A DNA stretch of 64,000 nucleotides, from assembly GCA_032191485.1 (NCBI GenBank), contig JAVDOI010000003.1:124001-188000 (forward strand), read 5' to 3'. The position numbers and the translations under genes were made by a program. Shown here piece by piece: positions 11,321 to 24,539 of this stretch (its first letter is position 1; every line of letters starts with the position of its first letter). The notes under the pieces were generated by a model. That model was not told the DNA's origin, made no database searches, and saw nothing but the letters and a program-made list of their open reading frames with translations. Source of the stretch: Leptoclinus maculatus (Eukaryota; Chordata; Actinopteri; Perciformes; Stichaeidae).

Positions 11321-12772
11321 TTAAGATAATGGTGCTCTTGACAGAGCATCCGCCACAATATTTTCAGAGCCTTTAATGTGGCGAATGTCCAAACAGTAAG
11401 ATTGCAGGAACAGAAACCATCGCATCAAACGGCAGTTCGGGCAACACAAGGAATGGAGAAAAGTTAGAGGGTTATGGTCTGTGTAGACCACCAGAGGGAC
11501 CCCAGAGTCAACATAGACTTCGAAATGTTGCAATGCCCACACCAGGGCAAGAGTCTCTTTCTCTATGATTGAATAATTTAACTGGTAAGAGTTAAATTTC
11601 TTAGAGAAAAAACTCACAGGGCGTTCAACGTCATTTCCATCATACTGAAACAGCACAGCACCTACATCACTTGCATCCACCTGCAACCCAAACGGACGAT
11701 CCATGCAAGGTGCCACAAGGACGGGAGAAGAACACAGGACAGTTTTAACATTTCCAAAGGCTTGTTGACATGAACCTGACCAGACATACTTTGCTCTAGC
11801 TTTCAACAGATCCGTCAATGGAGCTACTACAGTTGAGAAATTCCGACAAAAACTGCGGTAGTAACCCACCAAACCCAAGAATCGCATTAGCTCCTTCTTG
11901 GTGGTGGGCACTGGATACTGCTCAATTGCAGTCACCTTTGCCTGTACCGGCCGCACCTGCCCTTGGCCCACTACCTTCCCAAGATAGGTGACGGTTGCCT
12001 TTGCAAACTCACATTTCGCCAAGTTGATAGTCAGGTTTGCGCCACGCAGCCGATCAAACAGCTTCCTGATGCGGTAGACATGCTCTTCCCAGGTATTACT
12101 GTAGATCACGACATCATCAAGGTACACGGCACAGCCGTCCAGTCCAGACACAACCATATTCATTAGGCGCTGAAAGGTCGCCGGTGCATTACGCAACCCA
12201 AAACTCATCACTGAATAGGAAAAAAGCCCAAAAGGAGTTATAAAGGCAGACACCTCCCTAGCTCGTTGAGACAGTGGCACTTGCCAATATCCTTTAAGTA
12301 AATCAAATTTACTGACAAAGCGAGCTGAGCCCACCTGATCCACACAATCCTCCATGCGTGGCAGTGGATACGCATCTGGTTTAGTTACCCCATTTACCTT
12401 ACAAAATCGAGGGCTTTTATCTGCTTTATCCACAAGCAAACAGGGAGATGCCCAGCTGGAAGCAGAAGGTTCGGCAATATTATTGTCGAGCATATAGTGC
12501 ATTTCTTTTTCCATTACTTTGCGTTTCATTTCTGACACCCTGTAAAAACGCTGGCGAATTGGCTGCGTGTCACCCACGTCAATGTCATGCTCTATCAAAT
12601 GTGTACGAGTTGGCACGTCACTAAACAAACACAGATAGTTGTTAATAAGAGCAGACAACTCCATGAACTGCTCCTTTGCCAAGTGCTCAAGCAAAGACTC
12701 CAAGTTGCCCAGCGTTTCAGAGTTCTTTAGCCGGCCCCGCAACAGACTCATCAGGTGAAACCACCCCATCAT
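11321..12772 (-). pseudogene. Gypsy pol fragment: reverse transcriptase and RNase H (483 codons, open)
   Basis: The frame is uninterrupted. RT residues about 70-255: KFDLLKGYWQVPL with the motif A Asp at 157, FGLRNAPATFQRLMN at 191-205, and catalytic YLDD at 217-220. A connection region with FLGLVGYYRSFCRNF (298-312) leads to RNase H with DAS (Asp366), EKETLAL (Glu404), YTDHNPL (Asp432) and the end NIVADALSR. Around residues 121-130 PRFCKVNGV lacks the few residues (usually C-x-D-[YF]-R-x-x-N) that gypsy RTs have between Cys and LysValAsn, so a short in-frame loss is likely and removes a conserved Arg. The ATG at 12772 is not a native start; the real frame comes in from the overlapping 12717-13070 segment through a frameshift. 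Protease is absent upstream and integrase downstream. Confidence 0.9.
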
Positions 12773-13011
12773 CCTCAGGTACCGTCAAATTAACCAGCCA
12801 CTGTCTTCCCAGAGTTCCTGCCATTAACACAGGTTTAACAACCTGCGAAAGCTGACTGTTCCAAGCCACAATCCACTCCAGGTTCCACCTGCTCACATGA
12901 AGGAAGAACACAGGGAGAAGTAACATGCCTGACATTTCAGACAGGAGCAGCCAGTGCAACAGGCCTGACATGCTCACTACTGAACCCACTGTTGGAACTT
13001 CTTTTATTCGG

Positions 13012-13053
13012 GCATTCAGCCTTCCAATGACCCCTGCCCTTACAGTAATGACA
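13012..13053 (-). pseudogene. Gag nucleocapsid CCHC zinc knuckle remnant
   Basis: Translation gives CHYCKGRGHWKAEC, an exact C-x2-C-x4-H-x4-C knuckle, which in gypsy elements binds genomic RNA at the end of Gag. The codons lie in a different frame from both the 12717-13070 frame and the pol frame. Sequence on either side is open for only a short distance, so Gag proper is missing. Confidence 0.85.
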
Positions 13054-13206
13054 TAGGTCACTGGCCTCAACCTGCAGCTGACTACGTGCTGCCCTTTCCG
13101 ATCTACCCTGCCGAGGTCCGGGTCTCTCCTCCCCCCTAGTCTTCAGGTGCTACTTGTGGTGGGTACTTACGCACTAAAACCCGCAGGCCCGGTAAAGCAA
13201 CCATGG

Positions 13207-13237
13207 ACTGGTGTAGCATAGGAGGAGGGTCGTCACA
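13207..13237 (-). repeat. 31-bp stub of the gypsy 5' LTR
   Basis: Repeats the first 31 bp of the 3' LTR (11097-11127) with one substitution, then changes abruptly into sequence that leads to the zinc knuckle. The rest of the 5' LTR and probably the primer-binding site are gone. Confidence 0.85.
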
Positions 13238-13241
13238 CTTT

Positions 13242-16200
13242 AAAGTTGTGATGTCCTAAATTAAAGTAAATTACTCCAACAAACAAAATTACTATGAAGT
13301 TGAAACCAATCAGTCTCATGAAATTTCATGAAATGATGTCTTATTAAATTCAAATAATGTTCCAAGAAAAGTGTGACTGTGTTGTGGTTGTGAGGAGCAA
13401 ACTGTGATCGCCAGGGTTCAATTCTCTGTGCACACCAAGAGAAATTCTAATGTGGTTGAGTTCATACTAAAAGGATAAAAAGGCATGAGTTCAAGTCCTC
13501 ATATTGGATTGGATGGAAGTCGTATACCTTGTGGGAAGGAGGGGGAGGGGGGCATTTTAATGTAAATTAAGGACAATAAAAAAATCAGCAATTCAAAATT
13601 TTAAGAACCTTTGAAGACATGAATTCTCTTTACTGTCAACAAATCAAAGAACAAAACCAACAATGTGTCCGTCTCTCAATACTTTGTGACTTATCTACCC
13701 TGTCTGTGGCTCTCAGAATGAAGCCCATTGGTTCCCAATGAAGATGTAAATCTTTATAAACACTTTTTCCTGTTTAAAAAAGTATCACTAATTTCTTCAA
13801 ACAGCTGGTCACTGTAGTTTTTAACAAACCTTTCTCCGACAAGAGAACATATTGTGTTTTTTAGGGACTATGTGAGATTGAGTCAAAATAAACCCCACTA
13901 GAACAGTGCGCTCCATGCAAAATGCAAAGTCACATGTGGTTCCTAGTAAGTAGCCAGAAAGGGTGACCAGAAGTCCCAAAAAATTCGGGACAGTCCAGAA
14001 TTAAGCAGTTGTCCCTAATCCCGTCCTGTTTGTCCCGCAGTTTAGACTAAAACTGAGTTTTGATTACTTATAGCCTATAACTGATCGTGAAACATTATTT
14101 TGGTGATATGTCCGTAGTATATATGAATAATGGCTGTTGTTGTTGTTTTGTTAGCCGCAGTCGTGTCTTGCTACGCTTTCTGTACTCCAACACTAACTCT
14201 GCCTGGCCCAGCACTCAGGTTTCCACAGTTGTCTTCTGGCAACACGTCACTTTTGGAGATTTCTGACTCCTTGCTCACACTATAAGAACAACCAGAGCCT
14301 GTCATGGCTAAAACAAGCACTTTTAGTGGACGTAATTTTGGTTCCAGCTTGCCCATTTAGGATTACATTTCAGGAAGTGCAGTTGCTGCTATCGCTCAAT
14401 GCTGGACCAATTTGACTGACCAATTGTTGTCCCCATAAGTCAGTTAGACACAAAAACATTAGAAATACTAAAGTTACCCTTTAGGATGTTACTCTTTGAT
14501 AAGGCTTATAGTTAGGGCTGGTTCAGGCTTGCCCTTGACCAGCTCCTAGTTCAGATGCTGTAGGCCTGACTCCAGAGATCTTCCACTGAGCTCCTCTCTC
14601 TGCCTCTCTCTCTCCACCTGTATGTATTTGTGTCCCATAAATGGATGTTACTAATCATCCACGGCATCTTCTCTGGAGTTTTGTGCTTTCTCATCTTGCA
14701 GGTTGCCATAGCTCCTGGATCGTGGTTCTGCTGTACAGCAACTATTATTATTTAGGCCGAGGTCAGGCCAAAGAATAAGGGGAATAGCTGAATTGGAGAC
14801 TCTAAAATGTCCATATATCTGAATGTATTTGGTGAACCAACTCCTTATCTGTATGTTCTTGTTTTTCTTTTAATTTTCAAAAAAGTAAATTATGCTGAAT
14901 TGACCACAAAGTCAGAATTATAAATTGCATTATTTATTTATTTGCTGGACAGTCTTTTACCTAAGTATTTCAGACACTGTAATTACTGTATAAAAATGAC
15001 TTCTATGTTATTTTTAAAGAAGCCATACATCAGTGGTTAAACTGAGCACTTAGTGGCTGTTTTCATCCACAAAGTATCCTTTCTATTTCTAACATCAATA
15101 TCAAGTCTTTTTCTATAAATGTTTAAATTGGCCTGATTCATTTTCCATGTCTGGCACAGTGTAACTTTTTGATACAAACAGCAGCCACAACACAGAACAA
15201 AGGAATCTTTCTCACTGACGGGTCTCTATTAAATAGGGAAGATCCTCCTGACTGTTACAGCAGCATAGCAGATGAGCACTTCAAATATGAACTTTGACAT
15301 ATTTACCACCTAAAGACATAGGAGTTAGTTTAAAAATGCAACAATGCCTCTGGTACAGTAGGGGGCAGTATGCAACCTCAAACACAATGGTTCCAATCTG
15401 CCATAAAACGGAAAGAAGAAGCAGCGATGTTGAGGCTCGACTTTGACTGATGCAGGGGGAACTGGCTGCTGCTTCAGGAGGAGTCCTGGGGGAGGACTGG
15501 AGTAAACATGGCAGAAGCTGCACTAACAAAGCTGCAGCAAATTAGCGAGAGAATAACATAAATTAAAAGGCAAAATCCTAGTCTGTCAACTAAAACACAG
15601 TTTTAGTGTTTGAAAGAAAGTATAATCTACAGAAGGTTTCTTTAAGTCGTGGACATTTTAGCATTTCCTGACAGTCTGTAGGTTACTGTAGCCCCCAGTT
15701 ACTTTGACTTGTCAAAAGTTGGACTGAAGTTGTAGTTTGACCTCTGACTGGTAGCTCTGTGTCTCTGTCTCTGCGTCCCCCTCGCTTAAAGACAGCTTTG
15801 CTTTGTTTGGGACTGTCTCTCTACTTCAGGATGCTTCCCACTGAAAGTCTTGGGGAAGCAGCTCTGAAATGTATCTGAGGCAGTGAAGTTTACATTTGTG
15901 TGGATGAAAAGCCACAAAATGGTGAGTTCTGCCTGATCAGATTCGATGAAAAGCAGCGCACAGCTGCTTCCCTGAACTGTGTCTCATCCAGAGAGAGTCC
16001 CAAACAGGGTTCTGTGTCTGTCAGACGATCTGAAGGGGATACTACCTTATCAGCAGAGACATAAGGTCATTCACAGAAGACTAAAGGGCAGGTAGATTTT
16101 GTTCTTTAAAATGATCCCTTTGTTATAACAAAATTAGGACTTTATTTTCATAATATTACTTTTTTTCTAAAACTATTGAGACTTCTCAGAAAACACAGGT

Positions 16201-18720
16201 ATGCGGGTTATGTTTTGAATGTGCAGAACGTTTTGATCAGAAGCAGAAATATTGCTGAAGCATTTATAAATTATTGAAATCCAGGAGATTTATACATTAA
16301 TTAAAATGAATTCATGAATCATTTTGAATAAGGGCCACATGCACATTTAAAGAGGTTACTTCCCCACACAACAGACACAAATCAGTAAATCATTCCTACT
16401 GACTCAGCAGAGATAACATTAAATTAAAAAAAGTTGATCTACAGGAGAATAGATATTTGAAAGAAGTACAAAATGCCTGAGAGCCTTACTGCATTATATT
16501 ATATGTAGAATTGTCACCTGGCGCCTGCATTTTGTTTTCCTTTCCACAAATAATGACATTTTCAACATAAACTGGTACATAAAATTCACCAGAATCCATG
16601 AAATTAAGTGTTTGATGCACCACACACACTGATTGGCTCGAGAGTTTTCTTACTAACAAACCCATATGACACATGTGTAAATGGGCTGGTAAGGCAAACA
16701 TGACAGGGCGTTTACACACCAGGATTTACAAAGGCAAACTCTGGTGATTGTAATTCAATTTAAAGATCAACTTGAGGGGGTGAAATGAATATGCGCAAAC
16801 ATTCCGCATAGGGATCAAATTTGACCTTGTGAATTTGCCGTTGACCAATAGTGAGCTTTCTTGGTAGTATTGACCATTGAGGATTTGGAGAGCCATTAAG
16901 TCCAAAATAGAGGGAGCTATTGTAGCTGATGAACCGTGTTGCACCATTTACTAATATTTGAGCATAATTGGAGTAAAAAGCTCCACAAAAGAGGAATGGT
17001 TTGCCTGTGTAAACTTATCGTCCTGTTCGCAAACAAGATAAGCTAACAAGCCAATAAGTTTGGCAACTGAGCGCTAACAAATTTTATTAGCTTCAATAAC
17101 TTTTTATTGAACAAAAGTTCACAAAGTGTGCAACAGTGAACCAAAAGCCAGTGGGAAATAAACCGGGCAGACGAGAAAAGCTGTGGGAACTGTTGCAACT
17201 GTGCTAACAGTTAGCCCGAAGAGTAGTCACAAGTGTTATTTTAACATTTTGGAAAAAACATTTTCTTTCTTGCCGAAAGTTAAGTTAGAAAATTAACACC
17301 AGGATTAAGATTCATCTGTTTTTGGTGCTTTTGTGTTCGATGATCTGATTGCAGAGGATAAAGTTATTTTTACCATTGTGTAATTTGGGACGGGGGCACT
17401 TACTGGCATAAACTACCCATTTTGAGGCAAAACTACTTAGTTAGGCTTTTCCGAAACCTAACTAAGTAGTTTTTGTTGCCTAACCTAAACCGTAAGCGCA
17501 AATTGACACGTGTCGCTGCCTTTTGTAGGAAGACGCATGAAAAATGAGGAGTTACTTTATGTAACATGTCATACAAACCTTTATATGTGGATTTGTTGAA
17601 TATTCACACTGAATTCCATGGCAATTTGACTAGTATTTGTTGACAAATTTGAATCTTAACTAAATATATGGATGAGCGGATTAACAGTCTCTTCTATTAC
17701 AATGATATTACCTCGATACAGTGAAGATTATCTGCTCGACACAGGCAGCTGATTGCAGTAAACATGTCTCTGATGAATATGGATGTCCCATATGCACATC
17801 TTCGTACCCTTCTATCTGCCTGAGGTACATTCTAGTGTGAAGTTTGTTTTCATGTCATCGCTGTTCCCAAGAAAACACAAAACTACGGCTTAAGAGATGA
17901 TGCCATTGAAGTGACATTGATTCCTGGGGCCTTCAAATGAATGAATACATTATGAATGAACCAATCTGGCTTTCCCCTCAATTTGAGGCCTCAGATTGTT
18001 TAATTATCTCATTATTTGCCATTTCCTGTTAAAAAAAACACCAACCAGGTGATTATTTTCACTGGGTTTTCTCTGACAAAGCATGAATGAACACACTGGA
18101 CACTGGAGTTTTGGTACATCTCACACAACAGACGCCTCAGCTCTTTCAGTCTGAAATGATCCACTTATATTCAGTATCATTAACGGCACTCTTTTAGGTT
18201 TCATTCTCTGCCTAATTACCCCAGCAATGCTTTTGATAGCTTACATCTAAAAGCCATGCCAAAATAATCCATTTCATTTAAGAGGGAACAATAATGCATC
18301 TCTGATACAGTGTTACCTTATAGGACAAATGTCATCCATCAAGGAAGTCATCCAACAAGATGTCAAACTTTTGGAGTTTAGGTTAAATAAGCCTCAAATT
18401 GTCTTCAATAAACTTTTTTTTTAAAGTTCATTCTATGTCTGGAATGAACATAAAAAATGGACACAGATAAAATAAAAAAGGGATTTCTGTTTACTGTGCT
18501 GCCAAATATACAAAGGATTAATTTGCTTTACTTTTAGACGGCTAAGAGGACATAGTGGTCTTTGATCTAATGCAAATCTCAAGTGATATGAGACTACTTT
18601 AATTTGAGATTTTTTGATCAGCTACACACGGTTGAACCTATTTAATTTTTCGATGACATTGAGGCCAGGACCGGTTGTAGTCGTTCTCTACCATTTGATT
18701 GGCCAAACAGCTAGCAGAAC
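13242..18720. other. Gene desert with minor repeats
   Basis: No frame with recognisable motifs. 13961-14040 begins GGGTGACCAGA and has paired GGGAC/GTCCC blocks, like the end of a hAT-type MITE. 14540-14750 and 15350-15540 resemble dispersed fish repeats. 17900-18330 has TAAT-rich, non-repetitive sequence that could be conserved. A palindrome is listed separately. Confidence 0.4.
17429..17473. repeat. Palindromic member of a TTAGG-type dispersed repeat
   Basis: Arms AAAACTACTTAGTTAGG (17429-17445) and CCTAACTAAGTAGTTTT (17457-17473) are perfect complements around 11 nt. The outer GGCAA/TTGCC also pair after a small gap. Related non-palindromic segments with AACCTAACCAA or TTTAGGCAACAA occur near 21337, 22686, 41143 and 56533. 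Confidence 0.8.
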
Positions 18721-18850
18721 ATTCAATTCAATGTATTTGTATAGCCCCAAATCACAAATTTGGTGAGTGCTTTACAATCTGTACACATGCGACATCCTCT
18801 GTCCCGGGACCCTCACATCGGTACAGGAAGAATTTCTACATTGGTAGCTT
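18721..18850 (-). repeat. LINE/SINE 3' end fragment with TTGAA tail
   Basis: On the minus strand it ends TTTGGGGCTATACAAATACA followed by TTGAATTGAAT. The block GCTATAnAAATA plus a short tail repeat is the L2-like 3' end shared by several fish LINEs and SINEs. No coding part is attached. Confidence 0.55.
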
Positions 18851-19234
18851 TTCCCACCAAAATTAGCCAAAAATAAATATTTTTTTTAAAACAGGAAAAC
18901 TTGTTACCAATAACAAGTAATCTTAACATTGATTATTGCCAGTAATCAATCTTTCCATTGCCAGTAGACGAGAACGACTTTGTTTTTTTTTCTGGTCTCA
19001 CGTTCAATGTCACCAATGCAGTAAAAATATTACAGTGGTTACTTAGCTGTTACTTATTCACTTATAACAGTCTGACACTAAGCACCACACTTGTTTCGTC
19101 TATTAGATATGAGCTGGCTGCAGAAAGAACACTTCAACACTGTTTACCCTAAATAAGCCATAATAAACCTATGGAGGTGTCAATACTACCATGACTTCCT
19201 GATTTCGATAAAAGTGACCTTTGTACGAGAACCA

Positions 19235-19493
19235 ATTGTTACAGTGTCCAGATACGTAGCTGAATGAACGCAATTCATGCGTGTTCCTTTGTGACGTAAA
19301 CCAATCCTGTGCTAATCATTGCATGTTGTTTACTCAGTATAAATAACAGAAGCTCAGAGTTAGAACTCCGTGCGGCCTTGGTGTACATATCCTGTATGTG
19401 GATCAACTCTGTCTCCTTCTTTGCAAAGAATAAATTAAATGTCCTGTGATTAATGATTTTCCATCGGTCTCAAGAGTGAATTTTTCCAACAAA
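19235..19493 (+). mobile_element. Putative solo LTR
   Basis: Candidate ends are TGTTACAG and TTTTCCAACA. Between them on the plus strand lie TGACGTAA, CCAAT (about 19300), TATAAATA (about 19338) and AATAAA (about 19429) in promoter-to-poly(A) order, with about 90 bp from TATA to poly(A) signal. No convincing target duplication was found, so the limits are uncertain. Confidence 0.4.
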
Positions 19494-22189
19494 TACATTG
19501 CACTTTGCCAAAGGGTGCATGGGAGATACTGTAAGTTGCAGTGCATAGATAATGTGTGACATCACTCTTATCTGCCCTAGCCAGCTCACAGCTTTTTCTC
19601 TTTCTTGTCCATTCCTCATTCAGATTTGCACTGAGAACTTCCCTACATATTTCCAGGAATTCCAGCATCATTAACTATTGGTGTAAAATTCTCAAAACAT
19701 TTGTTGACACAACTATACCATCTTTGTGGAATTTGCCTGTGGAATGATTCAGTCTCTGACGTCAAGAAAACGAGGTCCTGCCTCACTTACCCAACGATAC
19801 ATTTACAGGAAAATGTACAAAGACATTCTGATGTTTTATTTCCCTCTTGACTAATTAAATTCTGAATATGCATACAGATTACCTCTAAATGGACTTTTGA
19901 CTCCATGTGTAAAATCAAACAATAATAAAAAAAACATTTTATTTAATGGCACCTTTCATCAGACAAGACCAGTAATAAAACATACAATAAGCAACAAATC
20001 AAACAATACTACAGTAACACAGCTCATGGCCATGACGCTGAGCTGTATGTTTAATAGGCACACATATTATAAGAGTTCAGCACCCAGGACTGTAGCAGGG
20101 CCCCAGTCCCTGCACTTCTTACACAATAAATACATGTTTTATTAGGATCATCGAGTGTTCATGGTGCTTAGATGATGGTTCCAGTTTCATCAGCTTGTTT
20201 TAATGGAGCAGAGTCCCCCCCTAAAAAAGTATTTCTCCCATTAGGAGTTCTCCATAGCTTAAAGCATTACAGCAATTTGACAACACCTGCTCGTATTCTT
20301 CCTTTCACCGCAATGGAAGGAAATATGTGCTTTAATCATCCTCCTTTGTCTGCTGTTACCTATTGTACTCCCAATCCCATTCTTTCAATTGTCAAATGTG
20401 CTGCAGCAGCAGATCAGGTTTGAAGGTGAACTTCCTCGAGGAGAAAAGGGAAGCGTTCGGAGCCAGAGGGAGTAAATCGTCTTTTTTGGCCCGAAGTAAC
20501 ACTTTTGAGGATCTGTATCCTTCCACCGATCTCATTAATGTTAAAACATGCAAAAACTCTGCTTTGAGACACAGTCGGTGAACAATAGTGTTGCGTCAGC
20601 TCTTTGGGATAATGCTCTAACAGATACAGTTTGTCTCAAGATTCCTGTCTGCTCAAATCTGTTAACGAAGTTAGACTCCTCTTCCTTGCAGTACGTGAAC
20701 AAAAACATCTGTTCCATTTCACTAAATCAAAGTTAGACTCAAGAGCTCTCCTTGACTTGCACTTTTTCAACAATATCTCATTCACTTGAACAGATAATAG
20801 ACTCCCATTTTTTTTAGCTATAACAGATGTTCTTGAACTAAGGTGAATGAGAGATTTGGGTTTGGCTTTAACCGCTGCTTCAATTCCTTTGACGCTCTTT
20901 CAAAGCAGATGTTGGCTTGACAAGTTAAGGAGGCTGGCAAATGAAAATGGAACAAAAAACAATGGAGGGCTGTCAGAAAGTTGTGAGGAGGAAGATGTGT
21001 GGATGATGGGATTGATCACAGCAGTAACTTCATTGTTGCCTGGCAAACACCTTCAGTTTAGTTTTACTTGCTTTATTTATGATGAGTGACTTTCATTTAT
21101 GACTGGAAAGATAAAATTAGCTTGGATGGAGACAATAGTGTACCCAAACGCAACATTACCATCTGCAACACTGACTACTGAAACGACAGAGACTCTTCTC
21201 CTTTTGAAGGTGCCACATGTGTTTCAACAGCGCCTCACAGAACTACGTGAAATGATCACGACCTAATAACATCGTATTATGTGGTGTTGGCACGTAATGT
21301 ATTTAATTGATGTGCCACCACTTCAGGAACCAATTTAGGTTTAGGCAACAACACTACTTTGTTAGATCCGTTAAATACATAGCCTGGGGAAAAAGTCCTG
21401 TGTTCCACCCCGACCTCCTTACGTTAAGAGATTGTGGTCATTTCACACAGTTTTGTGAGATCAGGCTGTGTGTTTTGGCATTTTAACTCTGGAATGTTAG
21501 ATATTTCCTATAAACTCTCTCGCTGAGCTAGCATGAGCACTAGGTGACAGGAACGGGAGTGACTAAGAATCAATGGGTGAAAAGGAATGAGGCAGAAGTA
21601 CAGATGATGCTTCAGGGACAGGTTTAGGTACACTTACAGCAACATTTACAATCTGGCCCTGGGCTGGCCTTAACAGTGACAGGGTGATTAGGAATAGGAA
21701 ATACAGGTAAGCAGGTGGATGTTGGAGTCAGGTGACTGGGACAGATAGAAAAGTCGAGGCGGAAAGAGAATGGCAATGACTGCAAGTCATAGAAATGACG
21801 GGGCCATGGGACGTGGGGATGTCAGAACAGATGGACCCACTCCCAACTAGTACCAACGCTCTGTCGGTGCTCCTGAGCGTCTGATACCGACGCATTGAGT
21901 AACTCTTTAGAGTCTGTATGAGACACACCAGTCTTCTTCAATACAGCATGATGTTCATTTAGTAAATTATGGTCCATTTACCAGAGCTGTATACGGCGTC
22001 TGTACGTCACTCCTCACAGTCCTAATGTAGTTGCAAAAAAACAAGATGGCGACAGCCGTTATCCAAGATAGCGACGCAAAATACCGAACTCAAGGTTTCA
22101 AAACGGCAGTCCACAAACCAATGGGTGAAGTCATGGCGACAACGTCCACTTCTTATTTACAATCCATTTTACTTAACTTACGTGCTTTA
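19494..22189. other. No gene seen
   Basis: Short frames only. 19917-19950 holds a minus-strand LINE/SINE tail (GAAAGGTGCCATTAAATAAA on the minus strand). 21330-21370 holds one of the TTTAGGCAACAA-type repeats. The remainder shows no recognisable signal. Confidence 0.45.
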
Positions 22190-22194
22190 CTAAC

Positions 22195-22628
22195 TGTCAC
22201 GATTAGGCTTTGCCTTCTGTGTTTTGTCTGTGTGTGTAGCTCCACACCTTCCTCACTCTACCTGTCAGCCACTCCCTCATCATCAGCCTAACTCCCTTCA
22301 CCTGCCTCTGATCACTAATCAAGCACTCTTCAAGCAACTCCCCTCACCTGTTCACTCACCTGCCTCTGATCAAGCCACTATATGAACTCCTGCCTCTCAG
22401 ACACACATTGCTAGATCATTGTCATGTCAACCCGCCCGTTTGGCTCGTCTGCTCGGTTTCCCAGTCTGCCTGCCCTGCCTCGTCTTGCCGGATTTCCCCC
22501 CTCATCTCTTCCTTGCATTCCCTGCTGTGTCCCTGTAAGTTTCCTGTCATGTTCTTGGCTCATTAAAACCCATTTCACTCTGCTTCTGGTTATGTCTGCT
22601 TTTGAGTCCTCCACCACACCCCGTGACA
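22195..22628 (+). mobile_element. Solo LTR with 5-bp target duplication
   Basis: Starts TGTCACGATTAGG and ends CCCGTGACA, flanked by CTAAC on both sides (22190-22194, 22629-22633). ATTAAA (22562-22567) serves as poly(A) signal and TATATGAA (about 22379) as TATA box, giving plus orientation. It is CT-rich as is common for this LTR type. No internal region remains, so it arose by recombination between the two LTRs. A relative in opposite orientation is at 23281. Confidence 0.85.
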
Positions 22629-23280
22629 CTAACACCAGTTACGTAATAAGCATACTTATTCTAACTCAAACCGCCATCTTTTCCTAAACCTAACCAAGTA
22701 ATAGTGTAAGTAAACCTAAAAACTAAGTGAACCTATGCAGGGTATGAAACTAACTCAAAATCAGTACTAGTCCCAAGGACTAGTAGGTTCATAAAACTAC
22801 TAGTCCTGAGCAATCTTTACTAGTCCTTCATGAAGCTTTGGGGAATGAACCAATCACGGGGTGTAGGGATGTGTGTGTGGAGGAAGACTCCCAAGGCAAT
22901 TATCTAACAGTGAAACTGCAGAGATGCAAGGTACTAATCAAGAGTTGTATTGTTTGTGTTGGGAACGTAAAGGAGCGTGTTTGAGTTATCAGCATCTAAG
23001 AAACTAAATTATTGACAATTAGTGGTCACTCACAATGTCAATAGTCTGAGTACTATTACACATTCAGAGTGAAAGTGAAGGTTTAAGTTCGAGCACAGAC
23101 CACATATACAGCTATTATCACAATACACATGCACAAAGTAATCACAGACAGCTGCTCTTTAAAATATAACAGTTCATTAAGTTCTAATACTAATGATCTA
23201 ATCAACTAATATCTAAACTAACAACTATACATTCATGAGCACGCTATCTAAAATCAACAAACTATGGTAAAGGGTGTGTG

Positions 23281-23991
<711 letters not shown>

Positions 23992-24338
23992 AAAGGGGGA
24001 GGGAGCAGCCAAAACAGTGAGGGAGCTGGTTGGTTTTGTAGAACAGAGGCTGAACCACGGGGGTCCAGGAGTGTCTCGGCCCTCGGCCAATTAGATCGCA
24101 GTGTTGCAGTTGGGTTTGGTGTTCCTCAAACTACAATCAGGATGAAACCTTTGCTCGGCAAAAGGGAAGCCCTGATTCTCTTTGTCTCACAGCACATGGC
24201 GAAGCCACATAGTCAGATTCCAACATTTGTAACATTATGGCTGTACAAAGATTGATGCATGTTACATCATGATGTCGTGATATTATAATTACACAGGAAG
24301 CAGAAGAACAACGTCAAGGGTCTGGTAGGCTATAATGT

Positions 24339-24539
24339 TCATTCAGCTAGCATGGGTACATCAAGTTCAGCATTTATGTCTGCCTCCATTTGCTGCCAGT
24401 CTTCTTGAGAATTAAACTGTGCAGGATCTACACTATCCTCTTGATCTTCGTCTAGGTACTCTGGCCTCCTTGCCCGTTGACCTGAATTCATCCAGAGATG
24501 AACAGAGTCGGAGGGGTCAAAGTCTCCAGCAGCACCATC
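24339..24539 (-). pseudogene. hAT transposase C-terminal remnant
   Basis: A 66-codon open stretch ends in TGA at 24339-24341. It reads FDPSDSVHLWMNSGQRARRP followed by a strongly acidic tail with many Asp, Glu and Gln. The pattern of a hydrophobic-Trp segment, then RRP, then an acidic end follows the dimerisation domain in many hAT transposases. It lies inside the 22738-25896 element, so the element once encoded its own enzyme on the minus strand. The frame upstream (higher coordinates) is lost. Confidence 0.5.

Larger units (their letters stand above)
10821..13237 (-). mobile_element. Internally deleted Ty3/gypsy LTR retrotransposon
   Basis: The element reads right to left. Its ends are flanked by CTTT on both sides (10817-10820 and 13238-13241), a 4-bp target duplication. 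In element order it contains a 31-bp stub of the 5' LTR, a nucleocapsid zinc knuckle, RT and RNase H, a G-rich polypurine tract and a complete 307-bp 3' LTR. Most of gag, the protease and the whole integrase are missing: only about 185 bp separate the end of RNase H from the polypurine tract. The intact duplication shows that both outer ends are original and that losses are internal. Confidence 0.9.

Noticed and set aside
13380..13500. GGTTCAATTC and GAGTTCAAGTCC as tRNA or tRNA-derived SINE B boxes
   Set aside because: No A box at the right distance, no cloverleaf and no poly-A or short-repeat tail.
22424..22687. 87-codon frame in the 22195 LTR
   Set aside because: Composition follows the CT-rich LTR; no motif, and the frame crosses the LTR boundary.
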